Shown: in pieces, positions 1 to 9,784 of the stretch
Position numbering within the stretch: the stretch's first letter is position 1
Layout: each line of letters starts with the position of its first letter
From: JAXMAR01 sp046350295
Lineage (GTDB): Bacteria; Planctomycetota; Planctomycetia; Gemmatales; Gemmataceae
Length of the DNA: 64,000 nucleotides
Direction of reading: 5' to 3'
NCBI GenBank assembly: GCA_046350295.1
Contig: JAXMAR010000004.1
Location: forward strand, 124,001 to 188,000
Made by a program: the position numbers and the translations under genes
Notes under the pieces: generated by a model
What the model was told of the DNA's origin: nothing
What the model saw: only the letters and a program-made list of their open reading frames with translations
Databases searched by the model: none

Positions 1-1
1 A

Positions 2-601
2 ATGACGCGCCGCTTCCTCGACGAGCCCTTTGAGCGCAACCCCGTCCTCCAGTATGCCGCCGTCAACTACCTGATGACGCAGCGCGACAAGCCGATTCGC
101 GTTCTCTCAGTCTGGTCCCGGAAGCTCGAGGCCCTCGGCTTGTGGCACGACCAGCTTCTCTCGGACAGCCTGGGCAAGCAAGGTCAGGGCGCCACGCCCC
201 TGACGGCGGTCCAGACACGCGACCTGCACGCGCGCGGCCAGCAACTCCACGAGGGCCGGCGCGACAAGCTGATCAACAACCTCGTGGTCAACCACCCGGT
301 CCAGGCGCCGATCATCATCGGCATGATGGACCACAACCAGGACGACCTCAACCAGTTTAACCGCAAGGGCCTGCCGGAGCTCACGACCGCCGCCCACCAG
401 AGCACGAACCAGGCCTACTGGGACGCGGCCCGGCCGACCGCCGACATCGTCCTGCCGGCCCTGACGGAACACACGATCGGCCAGCTGCTGCAGCTCCTGA
501 TGCTGGCGACCGTCGTCGAGGGGCGGTTGATGGGCGTCAACCCCTACGGGCAACCCGGCGTCGACGCATACAAGAAAGGCATGCGCGCGGCGTTGAAGTA
601 G
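2..601 (+). CDS. pgi: Glucose-6-phosphate isomerase, C-terminal part
   Basis: This is the last ~199 residues of a glucose-6-phosphate isomerase, the cytosolic glycolytic enzyme that interconverts glucose 6-phosphate and fructose 6-phosphate. The end of the family is clear: a conserved histidine-containing stretch (LPELTTAAHQSTNQAYWD region), an active-site-loop region with repeated acidic and aromatic residues, and the terminal signature NPYGQPGVDAYKKGM, close to the NP-(Y/F)-x-QPGVE-x-YK motif of the family. The reading frame is open to the left edge, so the ATG at position 2 is probably internal and the gene begins before the window. The stop is TAG at 599-601. The next gene starts 37 bases later on the same strand and may be co-transcribed. 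Confidence 0.88.
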   Translation: MTRRFLDEPFERNPVLQYAAVNYLMTQRDKPIRVLSVWSRKLEALGLWHDQLLSDSLGKQGQGATPLTAVQTRDLHARGQQLHEGRRDKLINNLVVNHPVQAPIIIGMMDHNQDDLNQFNRKGLPELTTAAHQSTNQAYWDAARPTADIVLPALTEHTIGQLLQLLMLATVVEGRLMGVNPYGQPGVDAYKKGMRAALK

Positions 602-637
602 GTTTGCGACGCAAAAGGGGACTTTCCCTCTCGATCA

Positions 638-2194
638 ATGTGCGACCGACAGGTCCGCTATCTCCTGGTCCCCGTCCTCGTCTTCGTCGCTCAGGCGAGC
701 GACACCATGTATCTGGCCGACTTCTGGCATCACCTGGCACGCGGTGAGGTCATCCACGCCGAAGGCCGCCTGCTCGATCACGACATCTTCACCTTCACCG
801 TCCGCGGCGCGCCGTTTCGCGATGTCAACTGGCTGTCACAGTGGATCTACGCCTGGCTCTTCGGCATCGGCGGCCTGGCGCTGGTGCAGACGGTCAATGC
901 CCTGATCCTCGCGCTGACTCTCGGCTTGCTGGTACAGCTGTGCCGGCGCCGCTCGGGTTCTCTCGTGGTCGCGATGAGCGTCGGTCTCGCCGTCTTCCTC
1001 GGTTTGTGGCAAGTGTTGACGGTGCGGCCGCAAACCTTCTCGCTTGCGCTCTTCGTCGGCTTCCTGGCGCTGCTAGACCAGCCGCCCTCGTTTAACCCCG
1101 GTTCACAGGACCGGGCCGAACCATGCCCCCCAGACCAAGACAGTCGCCAGTCGGTCATCGCCCCGCTCCTGGCGTTGCCCCTCCTCGAAGCGCTGTGGAC
1201 CAATCTGCACGGCGCTTTCCCGATGGGAATCGCCCTGGTTGGCTGTTTCGGGCTGGCCGAATTGATCCGCGCCGTCCGCTGTCGGACGTGGACGCGCCGC
1301 CTGACCGTGCTCTCGATCAGCCTCGTCCTGTGCGGCGCCGCGACTCTTCTCAACCCCTACGGCGCCGACATCTATCAATACGTCGGCGTCACTTCACAGC
1401 GAGCCAAGGAACGCGGCATCGACGAATGGCTGGCGCCGAGTTTCGATCAGGGCATCGGCCTGGCGTTTTTCATTTCGCTGCCGGTGCTGGCCGCCGTCAT
1501 CGTCCTCGCCTGGCGAAAACGACGCCAGACGCTGAGCCTGGAAGAAGCGATCCTCCTTCTGGTTTTCCTCCCACTCGCCGCCTTCAGCATTCGCATGGTC
1601 GCGTGGTGGCTGCTGGTCCTGACGCTGCCGCTGACGGGCCTCGCCGTCCTCCTCGTGCCCCCGGCGCGCGACGAGGTCGAGCCCCGGCCTTCGTTCGGGG
1701 CCTCCCTGACCGTGGCCGTGCTGGCGCTGCTGGCGATCTTCAGCACCCCCTGGCTGGCGCCGGTCAATCCCCTGCTCCGGTGGAAGATGCAGCCGCGCCT
1801 CGAGCAGCGCCTGCACGCCGCTCTCGAGCAAGTCAAAGGCGCGGCCGGCCCGCGCCGCGTCTTCACCCGGCTCGAATGGGGAGAGTACGTCGCCTGGAGC
1901 GGCTGGCCGGACGCCGCCGTCTTCATGGATGGGCGGATCGAGATTTACCCGGACGCCGTCTGGGACGCCTATTCCCGGATCACGCAGGCGCAGCCCGGCT
2001 GGCAGGAGGCGCTCGAGCGCTACAAGGTGGATGTCCTGATACTGGACACGGATTATCATTCGCGCTTTGGCCTCATCCAAGCGGCGCAAAGCTGCGGCTG
2101 GAGCGAGATCTTCGCTTCGGGCCGCGTCCGCGTGTTGACGCGCGGCGCCACCGCGCGCGGTTACCCTGTTGACGGCGGCGGCGCGTCCCCTTAG
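638..2194 (+). CDS. Polytopic membrane protein, GT-C-like
   Basis: A 518-residue inner-membrane protein with about ten hydrophobic segments and a soluble C-terminal ~120 residues. The first periplasmic-type loop carries an acidic-aromatic motif (DFWHHLARGE, then DHDIFTF and NWLSQW). Such a loop is typical of GT-C-fold, PMT/ArnT-like lipid-linked sugar transferases and their relatives of unknown function in planctomycetes. The C-terminal part has the pattern VFTRLEWGEY...VFMDGRIEIY, which recurs in this uncharacterised group. The GT-C resemblance is an inference from layout; no donor or acceptor can be named. It follows pgi closely and precedes a secreted hydrolase on the same strand. The ATG at 638 has only a weak purine-rich stretch upstream (AAGGGGA), so a later start is possible. 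Confidence 0.6.
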   Translation: MCDRQVRYLLVPVLVFVAQASDTMYLADFWHHLARGEVIHAEGRLLDHDIFTFTVRGAPFRDVNWLSQWIYAWLFGIGGLALVQTVNALILALTLGLLVQLCRRRSGSLVVAMSVGLAVFLGLWQVLTVRPQTFSLALFVGFLALLDQPPSFNPGSQDRAEPCPPDQDSRQSVIAPLLALPLLEALWTNLHGAFPMGIALVGCFGLAELIRAVRCRTWTRRLTVLSISLVLCGAATLLNPYGADIYQYVGVTSQRAKERGIDEWLAPSFDQGIGLAFFISLPVLAAVIVLAWRKRRQTLSLEEAILLLVFLPLAAFSIRMVAWWLLVLTLPLTGLAVLLVPPARDEVEPRPSFGASLTVAVLALLAIFSTPWLAPVNPLLRWKMQPRLEQRLHAALEQVKGAAGPRRVFTRLEWGEYVAWSGWPDAAVFMDGRIEIYPDAVWDAYSRITQAQPGWQEALERYKVDVLILDTDYHSRFGLIQAAQSCGWSEIFASGRVRVLTRGATARGYPVDGGGASP

Positions 2195-2235
2195 TCTTGG
2201 GGACAAACGCCTCCACCTTCCTCCGGGGTCCCACC

Positions 2236-4272
<2,037 letters not shown>

Positions 4273-4283
4273 GCGTCGACCCG

Positions 4284-4386
4284 GAAGGTGTAGGAAGGTG
4301 TAGCCGCAGGCTTTAGCCTGCGGACGCCCGCGCCGGTTGCGATTGGCCCAGCCGCAGGCTAAAAAGCCTGCGGCTACAATCCCGGC
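4284..4386. repeat. Pair of REP-like hairpins (GCCGCAGGCT type)
   Basis: Two inverted repeats lie in tandem between genes. The first pairs GTAGCCGCAGGCT with AGCCTGCGG, the second pairs CAGCCGCAGGCT with AGCCTGCGGCTAC around an AAAA loop. They are GC-rich, sit just after the stop of the hydrolase gene and look like a dispersed intergenic palindrome family. They could act as a transcription stop, but no T-run follows. Confidence 0.6.
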
Positions 4387-4495
4387 GCCATCAACGGCGA
4401 CGCTTCCCTCGTCGAGCGTCGCCGGCTTTGCGCGCAAGCTGTCGCCGCGAACGCGTCCACGGGCGTTGTGGAAGACTCGCATGGGAGGGCAGGCC

Positions 4496-6451
4496 ATGTC
4501 TCGCAATCGCGCCCAAACCATTCCGGGCGCCGCGCCGGCGCTTTTCTCGTTTCTCGCTGTCGCGGTCGTCGCTTTCTCGGCCGGCTCCGCCGTCGCGGGG
4601 GGAAACCCGGCGGCCACTCCGGTGGAGCGCACCAAGAAGGAGGCGGTGGCGCGGCACAAGGCCATTCTGGAACGAGTGAAGCACGGCGACGTCGACCTCG
4701 TGTTTCTCGGCGACTCCATCACCGAACACTGGGGCACGGCCGGCCTGGCCATCTTCAAGTCGCATTACGAGCCGCTCAAAGCCGCCAACCTGGGCGTCGG
4801 CGCCGACTCCACGCAGCACGCCCTGTGGCGCATCACCAAGGGAGGCGAGCTGAAACCGATCCAGCCCAAGGTCGTCGTCCTGATGATGGGCATCAACAAC
4901 GTCAACAACGGCAACACGCCTGACCAGATCTCCGGCGGCATCGCGGCGCTGATCAAGGCGATCCAGGACCACAACGCCTCGACGCGCGTCCTGCTCCTCG
5001 GCACGTTTCCCGCCGGCAAGGAGCCGACGAGCAAGTTCCGCGCTCCGGTCAAGGCGCTCAACCTCCTGCTCGCCAAGCAGGCCAGCGGCGACAAGGTCCG
5101 CTTCCTCGACATCAGCGCGAAGTTTCTCGACGCCGGCGGCCACCTCACCGACGCCCACGCCACGGACCACATCCACCTGACCGCCAAGGGCTACAAGATC
5201 TGGGCGGAGGCGATCGACCCGACGCTGCGTGCGATGATGGGTGCGCGTCCCCCGCCGCCGACGCCCAAACCGCCGACGCCGATCAAAGGCGACCGGACCC
5301 ACTGGATCTATTCCGACGGCGATCTCATCGAGACGAGCCCGAAGGTCTGGGTCGAGCGGCAGAAGACCGGCGAGTTCCACTTCGTCGAGACCGCCCGCAC
5401 GCCGGAATTCGTCGAGCTGTTCGACAAGAGCCGCGACTACACGGTGCGCCTGACCGCCACCGCCATGCTGATCAAGGGGGGCAACGCCGCGGCCGTGGTC
5501 AAGTTCGCCGACTTCACCAAGCAGCGCGACGGCCACTTTGCCGACACCGCCCCGGTGGTCGTGGGCGGGCCGCGCCGGCTGCAGTGGAAGTACGACAGCG
5601 GCTTCGTGCAGTACGATTACTCGCACAAGTGGACCGAGAAAAACGGCGAGGGGACGTTCCATTTCGTGGAGAAGGGCCGGACCGCCGACCATATCGAGCT
5701 GTTCGACAAGACACGCGACTACACCGTGCGCCTGACCGACACCGCCCTGCTCATCAAGGGGGGCAATGACAAGTTCGAGAAGTTCGCCGACTTCACCTCC
5801 ATCCGCACCGGCAAGTGGGTCGCGGAGTTCCCGGTCATCGAGCTGGGCAAGCTCTCGGAGAAGTTCGAGTCGGGCGGCCGCGGGCCCGGCACGGTATCGA
5901 GCGGCGTCGACGATCCGGGCGGCGTGTCGTACGGCACATACCAGCTCTCCTCCACGCGCGGCCGGGCCGACGCCTTCGTCAAGCGCTTCTACCCGAGCGA
6001 GTTCAAGGGGCTCAAGGCGGGCACGGCCGAGTTCACGAAGAAGTGGCGGGAGCTGGCGAAGAAGGACCCCGGCGGCCTGCACGCCAACGAGCACGCGTTC
6101 ATCAAGGAGACGCACCACGACATCCAGGTCGCGAAGATCGCCAAGGAGACGGGCCTCGTCGTCGGGACGCGGTCGCGCGTCGTGCAGGACGCCGTCTGGT
6201 CGATCGCGGTGCAGCACGGGCCGAGCACGTCGATGGTCGTCACGGCGCTCAAGCCGCTGCTCAAGGCCAAGACCGCCGATAAGCTGAGCGATGAGGAGCT
6301 CATCCGTGCCATCTACACCGAGCGGAGCAAGAAGAACGCCGCGGGCAAGCTCTTCTACGCCGCGACGCTGAAGGACAGCGTGCAGGCGTCCCTGGCTGCC
6401 CGGTGGGTTTCGGAGCGCCGGGAAGCCCTCGACGCCCTGGAGGCCAAGTAA
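4496..6451 (+). CDS. Secreted SGNH hydrolase fused to endolysin-like domain
   Basis: A 651-residue secreted protein. The start is the ATG at 4496, 7 bases after GGGAGG, followed by a signal-like hydrophobic stretch ending AVAGG. Residues ~40-240 are an SGNH/GDSL esterase: block I FLGDSITE (Ser about residue 74), block III-like GINNVNNGN, and the DHIHLTAKGY catalytic Asp/His end. Residues ~255-460 hold two copies of a ~85-residue module, each with an aromatic start, F-H-F-V-E, a (D/E)x(V/I)ELFDK(S/T)RDYTVRLT core and an FADFT end. The last ~180 residues begin ESGGRGPGTVSSG then DPGGVSYGTYQL, a pattern I know from lysozyme-like domains of phage tail lysins and VgrG-related proteins. Deacylation and cleavage of cell-wall or polysaccharide material is plausible; the substrate is unknown. 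Confidence 0.7.
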   Translation: MSRNRAQTIPGAAPALFSFLAVAVVAFSAGSAVAGGNPAATPVERTKKEAVARHKAILERVKHGDVDLVFLGDSITEHWGTAGLAIFKSHYEPLKAANLGVGADSTQHALWRITKGGELKPIQPKVVVLMMGINNVNNGNTPDQISGGIAALIKAIQDHNASTRVLLLGTFPAGKEPTSKFRAPVKALNLLLAKQASGDKVRFLDISAKFLDAGGHLTDAHATDHIHLTAKGYKIWAEAIDPTLRAMMGARPPPPTPKPPTPIKGDRTHWIYSDGDLIETSPKVWVERQKTGEFHFVETARTPEFVELFDKSRDYTVRLTATAMLIKGGNAAAVVKFADFTKQRDGHFADTAPVVVGGPRRLQWKYDSGFVQYDYSHKWTEKNGEGTFHFVEKGRTADHIELFDKTRDYTVRLTDTALLIKGGNDKFEKFADFTSIRTGKWVAEFPVIELGKLSEKFESGGRGPGTVSSGVDDPGGVSYGTYQLSSTRGRADAFVKRFYPSEFKGLKAGTAEFTKKWRELAKKDPGGLHANEHAFIKETHHDIQVAKIAKETGLVVGTRSRVVQDAVWSIAVQHGPSTSMVVTALKPLLKAKTADKLSDEELIRAIYTERSKKNAAGKLFYAATLKDSVQASLAARWVSERREALDALEAK

Positions 6452-6541
6452 CCGATATTCGACTCCGGACCGTTGCCCTCGAGTCGGTTCGCGCCGACGA
6501 TCGGAGAAAGGTGTCGGGACCCTTTTCACCGAGCAGCCCGC

Positions 6542-6838
6542 CTACTTGCCGGTGGCCACATCCCAGAGTCTAACGGTCTTGTCTCCGCTCACCGAGGCCA
6601 AGGTCTTGCCATCCGGGGTGAACGCCACGGAATAAACCATGCCTTCATGTCCGTGGAGGGTGGCTCGCTCCTTGCCGGTGGCCACATCCCAGAGCTTAAC
6701 GGTCTTGTCGCGGCTCGCCGAGGCCAGGATCTTGCCATCGGGGCTGAACACTACGGACATTACTGACTCCGTATGACCCTCTAGCGTGACCCGCTCCTTG
6801 TTGGTGGCCAGGTTCCAGAGCTTGACGGTCTTATCCGG
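6542..6838 (-). pseudogene. WD40-repeat protein remnant (C-terminus)
   Basis: About 98 codons remain, encoding the end of a WD40 propeller: three blades with D-K-T-V-(K/R)-LW-(N/D)-(L/V)-AT and VVFSPDGK/VAFTPDGK motifs, ending at a TAG stop at 6542. The 5' part is missing: upstream (to the right) the frame runs straight into the dispersed repeat at 6838-7116, whose codons are not WD40-like. In this organism such propellers are often attached to sigma factors or kinases, as in the gene at 39088, so this may be the tail of such a fusion. Confidence 0.8.
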
Positions 6839-7115
6839 AGCCGTCGAGCCTGTCGTTTTGACTAGGCGGCCGAGGGGAACGGAAGAGTTTCTAGGGCGCG
6901 TGTCCCGATCTTGCTTGCGAACGAGCGAGCTGCGGACATGCAGTCGGAGGCGCTGGGCCAAGGCGCCTTCGGCCGACCCTGCTAATGTGTTTGGCGCCGC
7001 TTCGAGCGGACGCCGCTTTCCGAACGACTCCGACGCGGCCAAGGACGTTAGCCTCGTCCATCAGCCTGAGAGGCCACGGAAAAAGAAGGGAAAGACTCAA
7101 CCGTCCGAGGCGCGC
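6838..7115. repeat. Dispersed repeat A, copy 1 (truncated)
   Basis: About 280 bp nearly identical to 9130-9415, and its last ~110 bp also to 14155-14270. It has no recognisable gene. This copy joins the WD40 remnant on the left and is cut on the right by an IS110 fragment, so the ends seen in the other copies (GGAGGCAATTAATGGGTTCGG) are missing here. Confidence 0.75.
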
Positions 7116-7340
7116 GCCGGCTCGAGGTTGTCGCGCAGGAAAACCGCATAATGTCCATAACGCGACGTGTCGATCCCGACGCCGATGCGGCGACGCACGG
7201 CCGGCGTCGCCCCGCGTGGCGATTGACGCGTGCCCACAGTGGGTGTTACCATCGAACTCTCCCAAGAAAGGACTGGCGCCGGGAGAAAAAGGGGATGCGA
7301 GGCGCCTTCGAAGGAGCCGGGCCTGAAGGAAGCTTGTCAT
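7116..7340 (-). mobile_element. IS110-family fragment (left end and first codons)
   Basis: This is the reverse complement of 15159-15380, with very few changes: the non-coding leader and about the first 45 codons of the IS110-type transposase found at 15247. Both edges are abrupt. On the left it abuts repeat A; on the right it cuts into the membrane-protein frame at 7342. It is a dead fragment. Confidence 0.8.
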
Positions 7341-7341
7341 C

Positions 7342-7812
7342 TTGGTTCTCCTCGTTTTTTATGCCGGTCCATGGGTGCTTGATCAGCTTACGAACGATCC
7401 GAGCGACTTCCGGCAGCGGTTCCCCTATTTGCACCTGCTGGTTCTATTCGCAGTGATTCCCACTCTGGCGGGGATAATCGGGGGCGGAAGTGGCGCAGCG
7501 CTATCCGGGATCGGGCGAAGGGAGAATTCTACATGGGACATCGGACCGGGCATTGGGAACATTGTCGGCGGCGCAAGCGGACTGATCAGCGGAGGGTGGT
7601 TTGGCTGGTGGGGTTTTTTGGTAACATCAGGTGAACCACAGACATGGTACGTCTGGATTCTGGTGCTGGTGTTGATTGTAACGGGTGGCGGCATTTTGGC
7701 GTGCCATGGCTGGAAATCCGGCGGATACAGCGCGGCGGTCGGCACTGCCGTCTGGACTGGCAAATATCCAAGCATCGACTACATGTTGTCGGGTAAGTTC
7801 GATGACTTCTGA
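7342..7812 (+). CDS. Small membrane protein, 5' end probably lost
   Basis: A 156-residue frame with three or four hydrophobic segments (starting LVLLVFYAGPWVL, then LHLLVLFAVIPTLAGIIGGGSG, a Gly-rich segment and WILVLVLIVTGGGILA). The family is not recognised. The only start in frame is TTG at 7342, directly at the edge of the IS110 fragment, and the first codons already lie in a membrane segment. The true beginning was therefore probably removed by that insertion. It is the only plus-strand gene among the minus-strand cassette-like genes of this block, so it may be a cassette in reverse orientation or flanking DNA. Confidence 0.5.
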   Translation: MVLLVFYAGPWVLDQLTNDPSDFRQRFPYLHLLVLFAVIPTLAGIIGGGSGAALSGIGRRENSTWDIGPGIGNIVGGASGLISGGWFGWWGFLVTSGEPQTWYVWILVLVLIVTGGGILACHGWKSGGYSAAVGTAVWTGKYPSIDYMLSGKFDDF

Positions 7813-7871
7813 TGCGCCTGGAACTGACTCATCACCATCGGTTGCGCAGCTTTCTTTGCGTGGCGACGGCT

Positions 7872-7899
7872 GCCGAACCCATTAATTAATGGGTTCGGC
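7872..7899. repeat. Perfect 28-bp palindrome with attC-type ends
   Basis: The outer 9 bases are GCCGAACCC and its complement, around ATTAATTAAT. The outer GCCGAAC/GTTCGGC boxes equal the R''/R' boxes of the attC sites to the right. Each half also equals the edge that repeat A shows at 9427-9441 and 14294-14307. It lies 27 bases after the stop of the PAS gene, where that cassette's attC is expected, and may be what was left after loss of its centre. Confidence 0.6.
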
Positions 7900-7926
7900 C
7901 TGGCTCGGATGCCGTCGGGAACAACG

Positions 7927-8904
7927 CTAATCCATAAGACCTGCATACCTGCGCAAACAGTTAGGACACAGTCCGTGACTGAACTGGGCTCCGCTGCGCT
8001 GTCCGAAATGTCGCTCGAGCGGGTACCAGGTTCCACTCTCGTCCCGGATCATCTTGCAGCCGGCGCAGATCGGGGTGAACTCCCGCAACCCGGACCACCG
8101 TTGTTCCGAGAGATCCGAGTCCGTGCCGACCATTCGGAGGGGTTCGCCCGTCTGGGTCCTCTCCACGACCCGGCCCCGGTCGAGGTTCCACCGCCAACTT
8201 CCATCCTTCTTGCGCAGCCGCGTCACACATTCGTAGGTGGCCGTGCGGCCGGCGAAATGTTCTGCGAGGGCCTGCCTCACACGAGCCATGTCCTCGGGGT
8301 GGACGATGCTCTCCCAGGAGCTGACGTGCGGCGCCACCTCACCGGCGGCGTAGCCGAGCGAGGAGACCCAGAAGGAGCTGAAGTAGACCTCACCGGTCTG
8401 GATGTTCCAGTCCCAAGCGCCGCCCCCGGTTGCTTCCAACACCAGATTGAGCCGCTGCTCGCTCCGCTGAAGCTCCGCCTCGGCGCGTTTCCGCGCCGTG
8501 ATGTCGAGCTGGACCGTGACCCAGACCCTCCCCCAATGGGGGTGGTCGAAGGCGGTCACGTTCGCCGCGCTCCAGAACCGGGCGCCGTCCTTCCGGACGT
8601 TTTCGACCTCTCCCCTCCAAACGCCCGCGGTCCTGAGATCGGCGATGATGCGGCGGGCGACCTCCTCGGGGGCATGGGCGCCGGGCGCGTTGAGGCTGGC
8701 AACGGGTTGTCCCTCCAACTCTCCGGGTCCGTAGCCGAACATGGCGGAGAACTGGGGGTTGGCAAAGAGGATCGTACCGTCCGAGGCCCGGGCCAACATT
8801 ACCCCTGCGAACATGTTCGTGAGGATCGCGGCCATCAACCGGTCATCGATACCCGGGGGCAACCGCTGGAGGGGGCGCCCCTGGGCGCCGCCCGCCCCAG
8901 GCAT
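7927..8904 (-). CDS. Double-PAS sensory protein with terminal Cys motif
   Basis: A 325-residue cytosolic protein with two PAS/PAC domains (residues ~20-140, with FANPQFSAMFGYGPGELEG and VTVQLDITARKRAE; residues ~145-270, with W-D-W-N and a PAS_3-like end R-M-V-G-T-D-S-D-L-S-E). It ends in the short cysteine module CAGCKMIRD...HGLCPNCLRRY, known at the end of many PAS proteins. There is no kinase or GGDEF output domain, so it would signal through a partner. The start at 8904 is preceded by GAGGA. It is read leftward, with an attC-type R' box (8941-8948) just before it and an R''-type palindrome after its stop, so it is probably a gene cassette. Confidence 0.8.
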   Translation of the reverse strand: MPGAGGAQGRPLQRLPPGIDDRLMAAILTNMFAGVMLARASDGTILFANPQFSAMFGYGPGELEGQPVASLNAPGAHAPEEVARRIIADLRTAGVWRGEVENVRKDGARFWSAANVTAFDHPHWGRVWVTVQLDITARKRAEAELQRSEQRLNLVLEATGGGAWDWNIQTGEVYFSSFWVSSLGYAAGEVAPHVSSWESIVHPEDMARVRQALAEHFAGRTATYECVTRLRKKDGSWRWNLDRGRVVERTQTGEPLRMVGTDSDLSEQRWSGLREFTPICAGCKMIRDESGTWYPLERHFGQRSGAQFSHGLCPNCLRRYAGLMD

Positions 8905-8940
8905 TTCGAGCGCGTTCCTCAGCCATGGAACCTCTCTTGT

Positions 8941-9027
8941 GGCCGAACTACTGCGTTCACTTGCCGGGCCGAAGCTGCAAGGAACTTGATGTCTCGGAAA
9001 CCCGTAATGCCGGCCCGGTCCAGTGCA
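8941..9027 (-). other. attC-like site, left three quarters (split by repeat A2)
   Basis: In plus-strand order: GGCCGAAC box (8941-8948), CACTTG (8958-8963), CCGGGCCG (8964-8971), a loop of ~39 bases, CGGCCCGG (9011-9018), one unpaired T (9019), CCAGTG (9020-9025). The missing outer box GTTCGGCC is found at 9435-9442, on the far side of repeat A2. The arrangement of outer box, spacer, inner stem, single bulged base and loop matches attC sites and the two sites at 12946 and 14882. Confidence 0.7.
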
Positions 9028-9434
9028 AAGCTTGGATACTCATCATAGGCACGAAGCGCCCCTCCGACTACCTGGGACGGCGGCGACTCCGGTCGCCGCG
9101 CGGTTAAGTGACATAGGACTGTCACAGAGCTGTCGAGCCCGACCTTTTGACTAGCCGGCCGAGGGGAACGGAAGAGTTTCTAGGGCGCACGTCCCGATCT
9201 TGCTTGCAACGGAGCGAGCCGTGGACGTGCAGTTGGGGGCGCCGGGCCAAGGCGCCTTCGGCCGACCCTGCTGATGTGTTTGGCGCCGCTTCGAGCGGAC
9301 GCCGCTTTCCGAACGACTCCGACGCGGCCAAGGACGTTAGCCTCGTCCATCAGCCTGAGAGGCCACGGAAAAAAAGAAGGGCAAAACTTCAACCGTCCGA
9401 GGTGCGCGCTATTGACGAGGGAGGCAATTAATGG
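9028..9434. mobile_element. Dispersed repeat A, copy 2, inserted in an attC
   Basis: This ~400-bp insert separates the two halves of an attC-like site (8941-9027 and GTTCGGCC at 9435-9442). From 9130 it is nearly identical to 6838-7115. No gene is recognised in it; a minus-strand frame of 69 codons (9122-9331) has no known features. The fixed right edge GGAGGCAATTAATGGG is shared with the copy ending at 14300. It may be a non-autonomous element aimed at attC, or a gene-less cassette. Confidence 0.6.
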
Positions 9435-9664
9435 GTTCGGCCGTTCGCCGCGACGGCGGCCGTTGCGCCCTCAAAGTTGCGACGAAACTGCCACGCGGCT
9501 TCAAGAAGTTCTTCGTCGGTTGCGTCCCACAGGCCGCGTCCGTGGATATCCGCACACAACTCGCCGATTGCCGCCATGAGTTGTCCCACGCGCATCTCCG
9601 GGACGATCTCAGACAAAGACTGAATGGCGGCGGATACCTGCGATCTCGTGTTGCTTTCGCTCAT
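9428..9664 (-). CDS. Small unknown protein of a two-gene cassette
   Basis: A 78-residue protein (begins MSESNTRSQVSAAIQ) of unknown function, mostly helical, cytosolic. The ATG at 9664 follows AAGGA with 7 bases of spacing. It overlaps the stop of the upstream ParB-like gene as ATGA, so the two are translationally coupled and probably work together. Its last four codons and the TAA lie inside the attC R''-type box (GGCCGAACCCATTAA). That is a common arrangement at the 3' end of a gene cassette. Confidence 0.65.
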   Translation of the reverse strand: MSESNTRSQVSAAIQSLSEIVPEMRVGQLMAAIGELCADIHGRGLWDATDEELLEAAWQFRRNFEGATAAVAANGRTH

Positions 9665-9784
9665 AACCGATCCTTTATGCAAGGAGAATTCGCGCGACTC
9701 CGCTTATAGTGACCGATGACGACGACCGGAACGGTTTCGCCAGGAGCCAACTTCGCGATCCGCGTTGCTCGGGTCACACCGTCT

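Noticed and set aside
7909..9048. Plus-strand frame of 379 codons opposite the PAS gene.
   Set aside because: The minus strand encodes two clear PAS domains; the plus product is Pro/Gly/Arg-rich and unlike any family.
9131..9331. Repeat A frame (69 codons, minus strand) as a real gene.
   Set aside because: The three copies do not keep the frame or its start, the product is low-complexity, and no ribosome-binding site is present.
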